DNA of 64,000 nucleotides from an uncultured Latescibacterota bacterium (GTDB lineage Bacteria; Latescibacterota; UBA2968): contig OX638329.1 in NCBI GenBank assembly GCA_951812755.1, positions 419,339-483,338 of the forward strand, in the 5' to 3' direction. Positions 1 to 8,795 of the stretch are shown here, one piece after another. Below the pieces are notes generated by a model, which was not told the origin of the DNA, made no database searches, and was given only the letters and a program-made list of their open reading frames with translations. Each line of letters begins with the position of its first letter. Position 1 is the stretch's first letter. The position numbers and the translations under genes are program-made.

Positions 1-1099
1 CGATCTGATCCGTGCCCGTTGGTTGGATAAAGAATATCCACGCATTCTCCAGTCCTTCCTCCTGATGGGGCAGCACGTTTGCCAACGTCCCGCCCGTCAC
101 TTGCACCGACGGCGTTGTCGTGGTGATCGTCGCCACCGGAGGGTCGAACGATACCACCACCTGCGGCCGGTCGTCCACCCCCGTGTGGAACCTCGATGTG
201 AACTGGGTCCCCGGAAATGTCGCCACCAGATCGTTGTCTTTGATCGTGACGGTTGTGTAGGGAGGGTCCGGTATCGATAGGAGCGAGTGGAAACCAGTGT
301 CGGCGGTGAGTCGAATCTTAAGTTGCTCGTCTTCCTCAGGGATGTCGTCGTCCAGGGTCTGGATCTCGACGGTTTTTGTTTGCTGATGCGCCGATAATAC
401 CTGGGTCTCGCTCTTGCTCTGGTAGTCTGACCCTGCCATTGTCGTGCTGTCTGCCGTTGAGAGTGTGAAACTATCTATTTGGAATTCTACCGACTGGTCC
501 ACTGAGATGGTCGCCGTGATCGCGTCGCCCTCGATCACCGTTAGAGGGGCGCTCACCGTTATCTCCGGCTTCCGGCCGATTTTCACCGTCGTGGTGCCTT
601 TTGACGATGACACGGTCGCGTGGGATGGGAGCCCCGTGCCGTCGATTGTAAGCGTGAACTGCTCCGTGTCCTCGGTGATCCCGTCGGCAGTGATGTCCAT
701 GTCTATATACTGGGTCTGGACGTACTGACCGCCCTCGGAGACATAGTTTGAGGCAGTGAAGGTCAGGGTGACTGAGACCGCAGTGTAGTCAGTCCCTTCT
801 GTCGCGGTGCCGCCCATCGACGTGACGGTGACTGTAATGGCCTGCGTCGGTGTCCCGCTACTCGTTGTTCTGGCCTGCACCGGTATGCCGGTCGATTTCG
901 CACCCTCATTGAAGTGGAAAGTTGTCTTCTCGAACTCGACCGTGATATTCGGCTCGTTTTGTGCCCCGGCCGTCAGTGGCAGAGATAGTAGCGCGGCGAG
1001 TGCCAGCAGACCCGCCGCTAATTTATAGGAATATAGAAGACCAATCCAGACGCCGCGTAACAGGCTGTAAGACCCCAATCTGAGAATGTGCGATTCCAT
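1..1099 (-). CDS. Secreted Calx-beta domain protein (partial, C-terminus beyond window)
   Basis: Reading the complement from ATG 1099 gives one open frame of about 366 codons that runs off the left edge. An AGGAGGA ribosome site lies just upstream of the ATG. The N-terminus is a signal peptide (hydrophobic LAAGLLALAALLSLPL, likely cleavage after TAGA, before QNEP), so the protein is exported. The mature part is Thr/Ser/Asp rich and shows repeated Calx-beta hallmarks: EGTDYTAV with ITEDTEQFTLTI, then AGSDYQS with IPEEDEQLKIRL and TVTIKDND. At least two Calx-beta-like modules are visible. Such domains bind calcium and occur in surface or adhesion proteins. The promoter should lie in 1100-1728. 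The total length and C-terminal anchor are unknown because the gene is cut. Confidence 0.8.
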   Translation of the reverse strand, partial: MESHILRLGSYSLLRGVWIGLLYSYKLAAGLLALAALLSLPLTAGAQNEPNITVEFEKTTFHFNEGAKSTGIPVQARTTSSGTPTQAITVTVTSMGGTATEGTDYTAVSVTLTFTASNYVSEGGQYVQTQYIDMDITADGITEDTEQFTLTIDGTGLPSHATVSSSKGTTTVKIGRKPEITVSAPLTVIEGDAITATISVDQSVEFQIDSFTLSTADSTTMAGSDYQSKSETQVLSAHQQTKTVEIQTLDDDIPEEDEQLKIRLTADTGFHSLLSIPDPPYTTVTIKDNDLVATFPGTQFTSRFHTGVDDRPQVVVSFDPPVATITTTTPSVQVTGGTLANVLPHQEEGLENAWIFFIQPTGTDQI

Positions 1100-1336
1100 G
1101 ATCTTCCTCCTGAGCTGTCAGTTGATTATCTGGTAGAATCTGCTCCCGTTCGGTTTATACATAACGTTTGTGCATACGTTTGTGGGAACAGAAAGAATAA
1201 GAAATTCTTCTTTAAAAGTCAACTTTCGCTTAGAGTTTTTGTCTATGACAGTATAAAATGCACGGATTCGGAACATAAATTATTCAATTACAGTATTTTA
1301 AAAGAGCGAATTGAGTTAATAAGTGTAACAAAATGC

Positions 1337-1358
1337 TTGTCAACAATTTTGTTGACAA
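1337..1358. promoter_or_regulatory. Palindrome TTGTCAACAA-TT-TTGTTGACAA, possible operator
   Basis: Two perfect 10-bp arms are separated by 2 bp. Each arm has the form TTGT-NN-ACAA, which fits the TNGT-N-ACNA type of half-site used by FadR-subfamily GntR repressors. It lies about 240 bp upstream of the Calx-beta start. The operator role is inference. Confidence 0.4.
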
Positions 1359-1482
1359 AACCGAGGAGCAATAACGTTACAGTAAATATGTTGCAGTTTT
1401 ATGCAAGTGGGGTAATTCAAACTCTATGGATGTATAAATGGATTGCGCCAGATCATGAACCTCAGGACAAATAACAAAACCA

Positions 1483-1508
1483 CCCACTCGGTATGAGTGG
1501 GTGGTTGT
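1483..1508 (-). terminator. Hairpin with U-rich tail, probable terminator on the minus strand
   Basis: Arms ACCACCCACTC and GAGTGGGTGGT form a perfect 11-bp stem. Read on the minus strand the stem is followed by TTTTGTTATTT, as in an intrinsic terminator, while the plus-strand side has no T run. It could end the transcript of the TPP enzyme gene, whose stop codon is about 220 bp upstream in the minus direction. Confidence 0.5.
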
Positions 1509-1668
1509 AATGGACAATGGATATTATCCGAGGATATGGTCGCCTGGGATAGTGTCACCCGCACGCGACCTCAAAGGCAGTTATGTTGCGGTGTTTTTGC
1601 TAAATTCTGCGGCTATCAGGTGGATCGGCTGGTCCAGGAGGTGCAAGTTATTTATTGCACCACTGGTA

Positions 1669-1700
1669 AATATTTGTCAACAACTCTGTTGACAAATATT
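1669..1700. promoter_or_regulatory. Second TTGTCAACA/TGTTGACAA palindrome
   Basis: Perfect 14-bp arms (1669-1682 and 1687-1700) surround a 4-bp ACTC loop. The core TTGTCAACA/TGTTGACAA is the same as in the palindrome at 1337-1358. It sits 29 bp beyond the TPP-enzyme stop. It could be an operator or an RNA hairpin; there is no T run after it on either strand. Confidence 0.4.
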
Positions 1701-1728
1701 ATTGAAAAACAACCGAAGAGCAATAAAA

Positions 1729-3384
1729 TTATAATAAACAAGTCTTTGCTTGCAGTTCATTGACGAGAACTTTCTGGTTTTCCGAGTAATCCACGGGTAT
1801 TTCGACGAGGTGTACGCCGCCTTTGGTATAACATTTCTCCAGCAGGGGGACTGTCATTTCTGTGGATTTTACGCGGTGCCCATGCGCGCCATAACTGTTG
1901 GCGTACATGACAAAATCCGGGTTGTCAAATTCCAGTCCAAAATCGGGAAGCCCCATCCCGTATTGTTTCCAGCGGATCATGCCGTAGGCATTGTCTCTTA
2001 AGATCAAGACGACGAGATTGAGGTTGAGTCTTACGGCTGTTTCCAATTCCTGGCTGTTCATCATAAAACCACCGTCGCCGCAGATCGCCATGACCCGCCG
2101 GTTGGGATAAAACCGCGCGGCTTCCATTGCCGAGGGCAGGCCCGCACCCATGGTGGCGAGGGCGTTGTCCAGCAATACGGTATTGGGTTGCGTGGTCGGG
2201 TAGTTGCGCGCAAACCAGATTTTGTACACGCCGTTATCCAGTGCAATAATGCCGTCTTCGGGCATGACTTTGCGGACGTCCCAGACGAGACGCTGCGGTT
2301 TTACTGGAAAGCTGTTGTCGTTCTCTCCCAGACGAATGTGTTCCTGAATCTGGTCGCGGATGCGCATGTAATAGTCAAAGTCGTGCGAGGCTGTTTTGCG
2401 GGTTTTGTCGGCGAGGCGCCGGATGGTATTTGCAATGTCGCCTACTACTTCCAGTTGTGGAAAATAGACATTATCTACCACGGCCGATTGGAAGTTGATG
2501 TGGATGACCCGGGTTGCCCCTTCGTCGTGTGACATGAAAAATGGCGGTTTTTCCACGACATCGTGTCCGACATTTATGATCAAATCGGCGCGTTCAATCG
2601 CGCAGTGGAGATAGTCGCCATCGGATAGTGCTGCGGTGCCCAAAAACAGGGGGTGGAGGCCGCCGACGACGCCTTTGCCCAGTTGGGTGTTGAAAAAGGG
2701 AATGCCGGTTTTGTCGAGGAAGTGCGCCACGGATTCCCAGATGCGCTTGCGGTTGGTACCCGCGCCGAGGAGGAGCAATGGCCGCGTAGCTTCTTTGATC
2801 ATTTTTACTGCGTCGTCAATGGCGCGTTCATTGGCGTCGCCACGCCTGCAGGTGCTGATATTAAAGACCGGCGTGGTGTGTTCATCAACTGGCTCTTCGG
2901 CAACGTCTTCCGGCAATTCCAGATGCACGGCACCGGGACGCTCTTCTTGTGCGAGGCGAAATGCCTCCCGCACCATAGAGGGGATCATATCTACGTTGAC
3001 AATTTGTCGGGTGTATTTTGTGAGGGGTTCCATCATGCTCACGATGTCGATGATCTGAAATTGGCCCTGTTTGCTCTTTTTGATGGGCTTTTGGCCCGTG
3101 ATCATGAGCAGGGGCATGCCGCCCAGTTGGGCATACGCGGCGCCCGTGACAAAGTTGGTTGCGCCGGGACCGAGTGTGGCGAGACAAACGCCCGTCTTGC
3201 CCGTGAGCCGTCCATAGGTCGCAGCCATAAACGCAGCACCCTGTTCATGTCGGGTCAGGATGAGTTTGATGCTCGATTTGCGAAGGGCTTCCAGAAAGGC
3301 GAGGTTTTCTTCTCCGGGCACGCCGTAGATATATCCCACGCCTTCATTTTCCAGTGCTTTGACAAATAGGTCCGAAGCGTTCAT
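1729..3384 (-). CDS. Thiamine-diphosphate enzyme, acetolactate synthase large-subunit-like
   Basis: The 551 residues have the three-domain layout of the acetolactate synthase/pyruvate oxidase family. The N-terminal PYR domain carries the cofactor-activating glutamate (E47 in TRHEQGAAF), a central domain follows, and the C-terminal PP domain has the GDGGFMMN...N thiamine-diphosphate/Mg motif. The usual product is 2-acetolactate or a related 2-hydroxy-3-keto acid made by decarboxylating pyruvate. No regulatory small-subunit gene is adjacent, so a catabolic or biosynthesis-independent role is possible. The start ATG overlaps the stop of the upstream sulfatase gene by four bases (ATGA), with GGAGGA just before it, so the two genes are translationally coupled. 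The exact substrate cannot be read from sequence; glyoxylate- or sulfopyruvate-type carboligases are alternatives. Confidence 0.85.
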   Translation of the reverse strand: MNASDLFVKALENEGVGYIYGVPGEENLAFLEALRKSSIKLILTRHEQGAAFMAATYGRLTGKTGVCLATLGPGATNFVTGAAYAQLGGMPLLMITGQKPIKKSKQGQFQIIDIVSMMEPLTKYTRQIVNVDMIPSMVREAFRLAQEERPGAVHLELPEDVAEEPVDEHTTPVFNISTCRRGDANERAIDDAVKMIKEATRPLLLLGAGTNRKRIWESVAHFLDKTGIPFFNTQLGKGVVGGLHPLFLGTAALSDGDYLHCAIERADLIINVGHDVVEKPPFFMSHDEGATRVIHINFQSAVVDNVYFPQLEVVGDIANTIRRLADKTRKTASHDFDYYMRIRDQIQEHIRLGENDNSFPVKPQRLVWDVRKVMPEDGIIALDNGVYKIWFARNYPTTQPNTVLLDNALATMGAGLPSAMEAARFYPNRRVMAICGDGGFMMNSQELETAVRLNLNLVVLILRDNAYGMIRWKQYGMGLPDFGLEFDNPDFVMYANSYGAHGHRVKSTEMTVPLLEKCYTKGGVHLVEIPVDYSENQKVLVNELQAKTCLL

Positions 3385-4793
3385 GCTTCCTCCGTAGGGA
3401 CACTGCGTCCCCTTTTTTTGTACTGGTTGAGCAAGTCGGTCAATCGCGATACGATTTCGGGGTGTTGCGCGTAGAGGTTTTCGCGTTCTCGGTAGCCGGT
3501 TTCCATGTCGTAGAGTTGGCCCGGGGCGTCATCTGGCGGGTCGTCGGGATAATCATTGCCGCCGGAGCTTTGGTGGAGGAGTAATTTCCATTTGCCCTGG
3601 CGGATGGCAAATTCGCCTTTGGAAGAGTGATGCACGGTGGCTTCTCGGGTGGATGGCGTGTTCTGGCCCGTAAGGACGGGTAAGATGCTGCAACTGTCTT
3701 CGCCGGCATTTTCGGGAAGGGAATGGCCAACGATGTCGGCGGCTGTTGCGATGAGGTCTGTGAGACATACGATTTCGTCGCTGAAGGATCCCGCGGTGAC
3801 TTTTTCGGGCCAGCGGGCGATGAAGGGGATGCGATGTCCGCCTTCCCAGTTGTCGCGTTTGCAGCCGCGGAAGTGATAGGCGCTGTAGTGGTTGTATTCT
3901 TCTTTTCGCGTGTGCATAAAGCGTTCGGGACCGTTGTCGCTGGTGACGATGAAGAGGGTGTTGTCGGTGGCACCGGCTTTTTCAACAGCGTCCATGATTT
4001 GTCCTACTGCCCAGTCGCATTCGACGACGAAGTCGCCGTATTTGCCGGCCTGGCTTTTGCCTGTGAATGCTTTGTTTGGTGCAATAGGTGTGTGCGGTCC
4101 GGTTACGGGATAGTAGAGAAAAAAGGGCTGTTTGTCTGTTGCGGTTTCTTCTATGAAGGAGACCGCTTTTTTTGTGAGGTCTGGAATGACGTGTTCGGGT
4201 TTGAGGCCCGGCGCAGCGTGTCCCTCGCGTCCAAAGAGACCCCGGGGTGCGCGGGCTGTTGGCTCGCAGATTGTGCGGTTGTTTTCGAGATAGACATAGG
4301 GCGGCATGTCCAGGGATGCGGAGATGCCATAAAAATAGTCGAATCCGAGATCGCACGGTCCGCCGGTAAATGGCCGGGTGAAGTCTATGGCTTCGCCGCG
4401 GTCCCATCCCAGTCTGTAATCTTCGAGGCGTTGAACGCCTTTTTTGCGCGTCCAGTTTAATCCCACATGCCATTTGCCGATGCAAGCCGTGTGATATCCC
4501 TGTTGTTTGAGCAGGGACGCGACGGTCAGGCGGTCGGGTTCGATGAGGGGTTCTGAGTATCCGTTGAGGACGCCATTTTGCAGTCGGGTGCGCCAGCAGT
4601 AGCGTCCGGTTAAGACGCCGTAGCGCGAAGGGGAACACACGGCTGAGCAGGAGTGTACATCGGTGAAGCACATACCTTCAGAGGACAGGCGGTCGATATT
4701 GGGGGTTTGGATTTTGGATTCGGGATTGAGGTAGCTGATGTCTCCGTAACCGAGGTCGTCGAAGAAGATATAGACGATGTTGGGATTGGGCAT
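3381..4793 (-). CDS. Type I sulfatase (arylsulfatase family), apparently cytoplasmic
   Basis: This is a 470-residue alkaline-phosphatase-superfamily sulfatase. The N-terminal metal-binding pair DD (12-13) precedes the formylglycine signature C53-SPSR57 (CxPxR), in which the Cys is converted to formylglycine by a separate enzyme. GKWH lies further along and SDNG further downstream, both usual active-site motifs. It removes sulfate esters from an unknown substrate. There is no signal peptide: the protein starts directly with MPNPNIVYIFFDDLG. It is coupled to the downstream TPP enzyme by a 4-base overlap and divergent from the AAA+ operon. Its first bases resemble a short sulfatase-gene relic near 25376. 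Confidence 0.9.
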   Translation of the reverse strand: MPNPNIVYIFFDDLGYGDISYLNPESKIQTPNIDRLSSEGMCFTDVHSCSAVCSPSRYGVLTGRYCWRTRLQNGVLNGYSEPLIEPDRLTVASLLKQQGYHTACIGKWHVGLNWTRKKGVQRLEDYRLGWDRGEAIDFTRPFTGGPCDLGFDYFYGISASLDMPPYVYLENNRTICEPTARAPRGLFGREGHAAPGLKPEHVIPDLTKKAVSFIEETATDKQPFFLYYPVTGPHTPIAPNKAFTGKSQAGKYGDFVVECDWAVGQIMDAVEKAGATDNTLFIVTSDNGPERFMHTRKEEYNHYSAYHFRGCKRDNWEGGHRIPFIARWPEKVTAGSFSDEIVCLTDLIATAADIVGHSLPENAGEDSCSILPVLTGQNTPSTREATVHHSSKGEFAIRQGKWKLLLHQSSGGNDYPDDPPDDAPGQLYDMETGYRERENLYAQHPEIVSRLTDLLNQYKKRGRSVPTEEA

Positions 4794-5127
4794 TGGGAGC
4801 TCCGGTTGGAATTAAAAACAAAAAGCAACCACACAAACCATAGAGAATACAGAGAAAAGCAGAGAAAAGCAAAGAAAAGAGAGAAAAGCAACAAAATAAG
4901 AACACAATAGGGCGTTATTGTTTAACTCTGGCACGGTATTTGCTTCAATTTTCATTCGGAACACAGAAAATACAGCGGGGGCGGTTGATTGCGTAACGTC
5001 AGATCATATAAGATAACGGAGAAAAATCGAATTAGAGCAAAGGGAGGTTTTGCCCATGAAATACCGTCGTAGGAGTCGCATCGCTACAAGGCATATGAGG
5101 CGCAGAACACAAAAGGAGATTCTACCC
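4794..5127. other. Divergent intergenic region between sulfatase and AAA+ operon
   Basis: The region holds an A-rich stretch (about 4812-4905) built from repeated AGAGAAAAGCA-type units. It is followed by the sigma-54 element at 4928-4945 and two successive ribosome-site/ATG units (5041-5058 and 5112-5130) leading into the AAA+ gene. Confidence 0.6.
4928..4945 (+). promoter_or_regulatory. Sigma-54 (RpoN) -24/-12 promoter for the AAA+ operon
   Basis: The sequence CTGGCACGGTATTTGCTT matches the consensus YTGGCACGN4TTGCW. The GG (4930-4931) and GC (4942-4943) doublets are separated by exactly 10 bp. It lies about 110-185 bp before the candidate start codons of the AAA+ gene. No clear activator site was found in the 130 bp upstream. 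Transcription would need a bacterial enhancer-binding protein that is not encoded in this window. Confidence 0.75.
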
Positions 5128-7935
5128 ATGATTGACAATGAAGACAGTCTATACATCAATGAATACAGCCTGTATATAAACCGCATCTACATGCTGAACG
5201 CACTTGGCAAAGTAAAGAGGGATCGAAGGGTACAAAAGGCAATACACGATTGGATCAGACACTATACTGATCCACTGGAAACACTGGCCCCTTCTCTCCA
5301 ACAGGAGTACGACAGGATATTTGATCTGAAGAGCAAACGAGATGATGACTGGTCAGAGCAAAACCAATTCTTCGACTACGCGGTAAAAACGCTTAAAGAG
5401 AACACACAACAGCAGCCCGCACCCTCCCCTGAAGAGATGGCAACCCGTCTCATTGTCCAGCGTTTTTCTTTAGGACCAGTGGCACACGCACTACTCACCC
5501 TGAGATGCTGTTATGAGTGTAATTATCTAACCCAAAACCTGTGGGATGAATTCTCTGATATCCATGACCATTTCACAGCGACCGCGACCTTGTTGGGCTA
5601 CGCGTGCGAAGAAGTCAAGGATGCGTTCCGCGAACTGGCCGATGCAGGTATTACTGACCTGGAAGATCTGCGCTCCAATCGCACTGATCCCACCGACTAC
5701 ACACATAAATATTTTTCCCGCGTATGGTATCCGCCCGTACGGGATTTGGACGAATTGGTGGCGCGTCTGGTCGGTCAGCCCTGTGAAGCCACGCTGCACC
5801 TGAGCGACTTCGCATACCTCGAGGATCGGGATGAAGCCGTGCGCCTGCTTCGCGCAGCTGTGCGAAAGCGGCACAAAGACATATCTACGCCGGGGATCAA
5901 TATCCTGTTGGTCGGGCGGGCAGGCACCGGGAAAACCGAATTTGCCAAAACCCTATCGCAGGCGGCTGGTACATCCCTCTTTTCCATCGGTGAGCCGAAC
6001 TGGGAAGATCAGGAACATTTCGACAGCGCAGCCAAGGCTGGCACCAGACGCCGCAACACTTTGTGCATGGCTCAAGTTCTCTTACGACCTGTTCCCGATG
6101 CCGCGATCTTGTGCGACGAGGCCGAGGATGTCCTGGATTCCATCCGGGGCACCCGCCTTATCAACCATCGCCTGCTGGAAAATACTCCTGTACCCGTGAT
6201 CTACACAGCCAATCGTCTGGATCACTTAGACGAAAGCATGTTACGGCGTTTCACATATATCCTCACCTTCACAGCCCACAGCCCGACCCGCCAAACCGCA
6301 ATTCTACAACAGATGTTGGAAAAAAGCAATATCGCGGGCATTGATGCGGCCGCCTGCGCACGGCGTCTCGTCGATCAACTCGAGTGTCCCCCTGGTCTTC
6401 TGGCACAAGCTATCGAAACCACCCGCCTCATCGGTGGTGGCGAGCGTGACATCTACCACTTTAGCGAGCGGCTGGAACGCACCATCGCCACACACAGTGC
6501 CCGTCCGCGTCTGGGACCTCCTATTAAGGCAAAGGTTCCGTGGACGGCATTTTCGCACCTCGGACAAGACGCGGACGCTGTGCGAGATACCCTTGCCGCA
6601 GTGATAGAGAAAAAAGAGAAGGGGATCAATATCCTCCTGTACGGACCACCGGGCACTGGCAAAACCGAATTTGCGCGCACCCTTTGTGGCGAGGTTGGCG
6701 CGCGCCTATACGCCATTGGTGAAAATGAAATCGGGCCACAAGCACGCCCGAGTGCAGGCCGGACAGAGACATTGGATTATGCCCTTGAAGCCTTGGCAGA
6801 CGAACCCAATGCCGCGATCCTCTTCGATGAGATGGAAGATTTCCGCCAGCCGCAAAAACATTGGCTGAACCGCATTGTCGAAGCAAACCCGGTGCCCATT
6901 ATCTGGACGTGTAACTCAATTGACTTCTACCGCATGTTTAAGTCGTTCTTCATCGACCGTATTCTATACGCCATCGAGTTCCGCCACATACCTGTTATCA
7001 GCCGAAAAACCGTTTATGCGGATATCCTGGACCAGGCGGGTATGTCAGATAGCGAGACCAGACAACTGGCCGAAGAACTGGCACACAAAAACACAGTGAC
7101 CCCTCGCCAGGTCACTTTAGCGACGAAACAGGCTGTTCTCGTGCGAGACCATTCCACCGGCGCGACAAAACGCAAACTCAGTGAGACCATCAAGCGCAAC
7201 ATTGATCAAAAAGAAAAACTGCGCTATGGCGTGCGTTCTCCCGACATGCTGCCCATTGCACAATACGACCCGGCCCTCATCCACGCCGATAAGGATCTCC
7301 CGACGCTGGTCGAGCGGATAGTCGCGCTTGACACGCGCCAAGTCTCGCTCTGCCTGTGCGGTCCTCCCGGAACGGGCAAAACGGCTTTTGCGCACTACAT
7401 CGCCGAGCAGATGGGCATGGATGTGTTATGCAAACGGGCATCCGATCTTTTGGACAAATTCGTCGGAGGAACCGAGCAACAGATCGCATCGGCTTTTGCC
7501 GAGGCTCTTGAGAAGAACGCATTTCTGATCTTCGACGAAGTGGATTCGCTTCTGATGGACCGGCAATCTGCCCAACGCAATTGGGAAGTGAGCATGGTCA
7601 ATGAATTGCTCAGCCAGATGGAGCGGCATCCCCTCCCATTTATCTGTACCACGAACCGGGGAGACAGCCTCGACGAGGCAGCCGCACGCCGCTTCCTGTT
7701 TCGCATCCAGTTTTACTTCCTGGATCGACCACACATTAACCGCGCCTTTGAATTGTTCTTCAACAGCAAAGCACCATCTTCGGCACTCGGGCTGACCAAA
7801 CTCACCCCCGCGGACTTTGCCAACGTGCGGAAGCGCGCAGAGGTCCTGGGTTTCATGGACAATCCCGAACACATCGCGCAGGCCCTCGCCGAAGAATGCC
7901 TCATAAAACCCGGCAACAGCCCGACTGGCTTCTGA
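5128..7935 (+). CDS. Triple AAA+ ATPase (SpoVK/COG0464-like) of unknown function
   Basis: The protein has about 935 residues with an alpha-helical N-terminal region (~1-230) and three AAA+ modules. Walker A motifs are GRAGTGKT (~262), GPPGTGKT (~506) and GPPGTGKT (~745). Walker B motifs are ILCDEAED, ILFDEMED and LIFDEVDSLLMD. Modules 1 and 2 share the pattern NR/NH-x-LLE-NPVPxIxTxN and look like duplicates. Module 3 is the standard C-terminal module with CTTN and a RRF arginine finger; module 2 seems to lack a clear finger. Relatives known to me have two modules. Start: ATG 5128 has AAAGGAG 9 bp upstream. An in-frame ATG at 5056 with AGGGAGG 8 bp upstream would add an Arg-rich 24-residue extension. 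It is the first gene of the sigma-54 operon with the TPR gene 20 bp downstream. The substrate is unknown; a remodelling role is inferred. Confidence 0.85.
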   Translation: MIDNEDSLYINEYSLYINRIYMLNALGKVKRDRRVQKAIHDWIRHYTDPLETLAPSLQQEYDRIFDLKSKRDDDWSEQNQFFDYAVKTLKENTQQQPAPSPEEMATRLIVQRFSLGPVAHALLTLRCCYECNYLTQNLWDEFSDIHDHFTATATLLGYACEEVKDAFRELADAGITDLEDLRSNRTDPTDYTHKYFSRVWYPPVRDLDELVARLVGQPCEATLHLSDFAYLEDRDEAVRLLRAAVRKRHKDISTPGINILLVGRAGTGKTEFAKTLSQAAGTSLFSIGEPNWEDQEHFDSAAKAGTRRRNTLCMAQVLLRPVPDAAILCDEAEDVLDSIRGTRLINHRLLENTPVPVIYTANRLDHLDESMLRRFTYILTFTAHSPTRQTAILQQMLEKSNIAGIDAAACARRLVDQLECPPGLLAQAIETTRLIGGGERDIYHFSERLERTIATHSARPRLGPPIKAKVPWTAFSHLGQDADAVRDTLAAVIEKKEKGINILLYGPPGTGKTEFARTLCGEVGARLYAIGENEIGPQARPSAGRTETLDYALEALADEPNAAILFDEMEDFRQPQKHWLNRIVEANPVPIIWTCNSIDFYRMFKSFFIDRILYAIEFRHIPVISRKTVYADILDQAGMSDSETRQLAEELAHKNTVTPRQVTLATKQAVLVRDHSTGATKRKLSETIKRNIDQKEKLRYGVRSPDMLPIAQYDPALIHADKDLPTLVERIVALDTRQVSLCLCGPPGTGKTAFAHYIAEQMGMDVLCKRASDLLDKFVGGTEQQIASAFAEALEKNAFLIFDEVDSLLMDRQSAQRNWEVSMVNELLSQMERHPLPFICTTNRGDSLDEAAARRFLFRIQFYFLDRPHINRAFELFFNSKAPSSALGLTKLTPADFANVRKRAEVLGFMDNPEHIAQALAEECLIKPGNSPTGF

Positions 7936-7955
7936 CTCTTAGGAAAGGACAGGTC

Positions 7956-8762
7956 ATGGATTTTTTAGATATTTTTGATCGAGACGAGAATGGCCCTGCC
8001 ATTGAAGACCTCACCAAAATTATAGAACTGAACCCGACTGATGTGGAAGCCTATAACAATCGCGGCAATGCTTACAGAGACAAAGGCGATCATGACCTGG
8101 CTATTGAGGACTTCAACAAGGCCATAGAACTGAATCCGGATTATGTGGAAGCCTATAACAATCGCGGCAAGACTTATAGATATAAAGGCGAGGATGATCT
8201 GGCCCTGGAAGACTTCAATAAGGCCCTGGAAGTAGCCCCGAATGATCCTGACGCCTATTTTAATCGTGGCAATGCTTACAGCGATGAAGGCGAGGATGAT
8301 CTGGCTATTGAGGACTTCACCAAAGCGATAGAACTAAACCCATACGACCAAATATACTATTACCTGCGTGGTTTTTGTTACGAATTTAAAGGCGAGAGTG
8401 CCCTGGCTATTGAAGACCACAGTGCGGTTATGGAACTGAACCCGGATAATCCTGACCCCTATTTCTATCGTGGCAAAATTTACAGGGATAAAGGCGCGTG
8501 TGACTGTGCTATTGAAGATTTCAACAAGGCCATCGAGCTATACCCGGATTACACTACGGCCTATTATTACCGCGCTGAAACGTGGTTACGCATGGGCAGA
8601 TGGAATAACGCCAGAGCAGATCTGACCCTTGTCAAGAGCAAGGGCATGGATATTATGAAGAGATTTCGTGAGAATTACAAAAATGTTGAGGAATTTGAGA
8701 AGAAGTATGATGTGAAATTGCCAGAAGACATCGCGGTGATGATGACACCAGAGCAGGCATAA
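7956..8762 (+). CDS. TPR-repeat protein
   Basis: The 268-residue protein consists almost wholly of tandem 34-residue tetratricopeptide repeats. About six units follow the pattern AYNNRGNAYRDKGDHDLAIEDFNKAIELNP. It is acidic and has no signal peptide, so it is probably a cytoplasmic protein-binding scaffold for its neighbours. The start is ATG 7956 behind AGGAAAGGACAGG. An upstream in-frame ATG at 7896 would overlap the AAA+ gene and add residues unlike a TPR. A 25-bp stretch covering the ribosome site and first codons (7943-7967) is repeated exactly at the next gene (8783-8807). Confidence 0.85.
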   Translation: MDFLDIFDRDENGPAIEDLTKIIELNPTDVEAYNNRGNAYRDKGDHDLAIEDFNKAIELNPDYVEAYNNRGKTYRYKGEDDLALEDFNKALEVAPNDPDAYFNRGNAYSDEGEDDLAIEDFTKAIELNPYDQIYYYLRGFCYEFKGESALAIEDHSAVMELNPDNPDPYFYRGKIYRDKGACDCAIEDFNKAIELYPDYTTAYYYRAETWLRMGRWNNARADLTLVKSKGMDIMKRFRENYKNVEEFEKKYDVKLPEDIAVMMTPEQA

Positions 8763-8795
8763 TCAGGGACGGAATCAATTATGAAAGGACAGGTC

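Larger units (their letters stand above)
1100..1728. other. Gene-free AT-rich region with three inverted repeats
   Basis: No convincing gene is seen on either strand between the Calx-beta gene and the TPP enzyme. The region is strikingly AT-rich compared with its surroundings. It holds two related palindromes (1337-1358 and 1669-1700), each followed by a similar stretch (GAGCAATAA with A-rich flanks), so the two blocks look like diverged copies of one unit. A GC-rich hairpin lies at 1483-1508. Confidence 0.6.

Noticed and set aside
23-1028. Plus-strand open frames at 23-280, 444-728 and 807-1028
   Set aside because: They lie opposite the Calx-beta gene, whose minus-strand frame has a signal peptide, ribosome site and domain motifs; the plus frames have none.
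1088-1763. Plus-strand frames of 128, 88 and 63 codons in the AT-rich region
   Set aside because: No ribosome sites, no family-like composition, and they cross the palindromes and the terminator hairpin.
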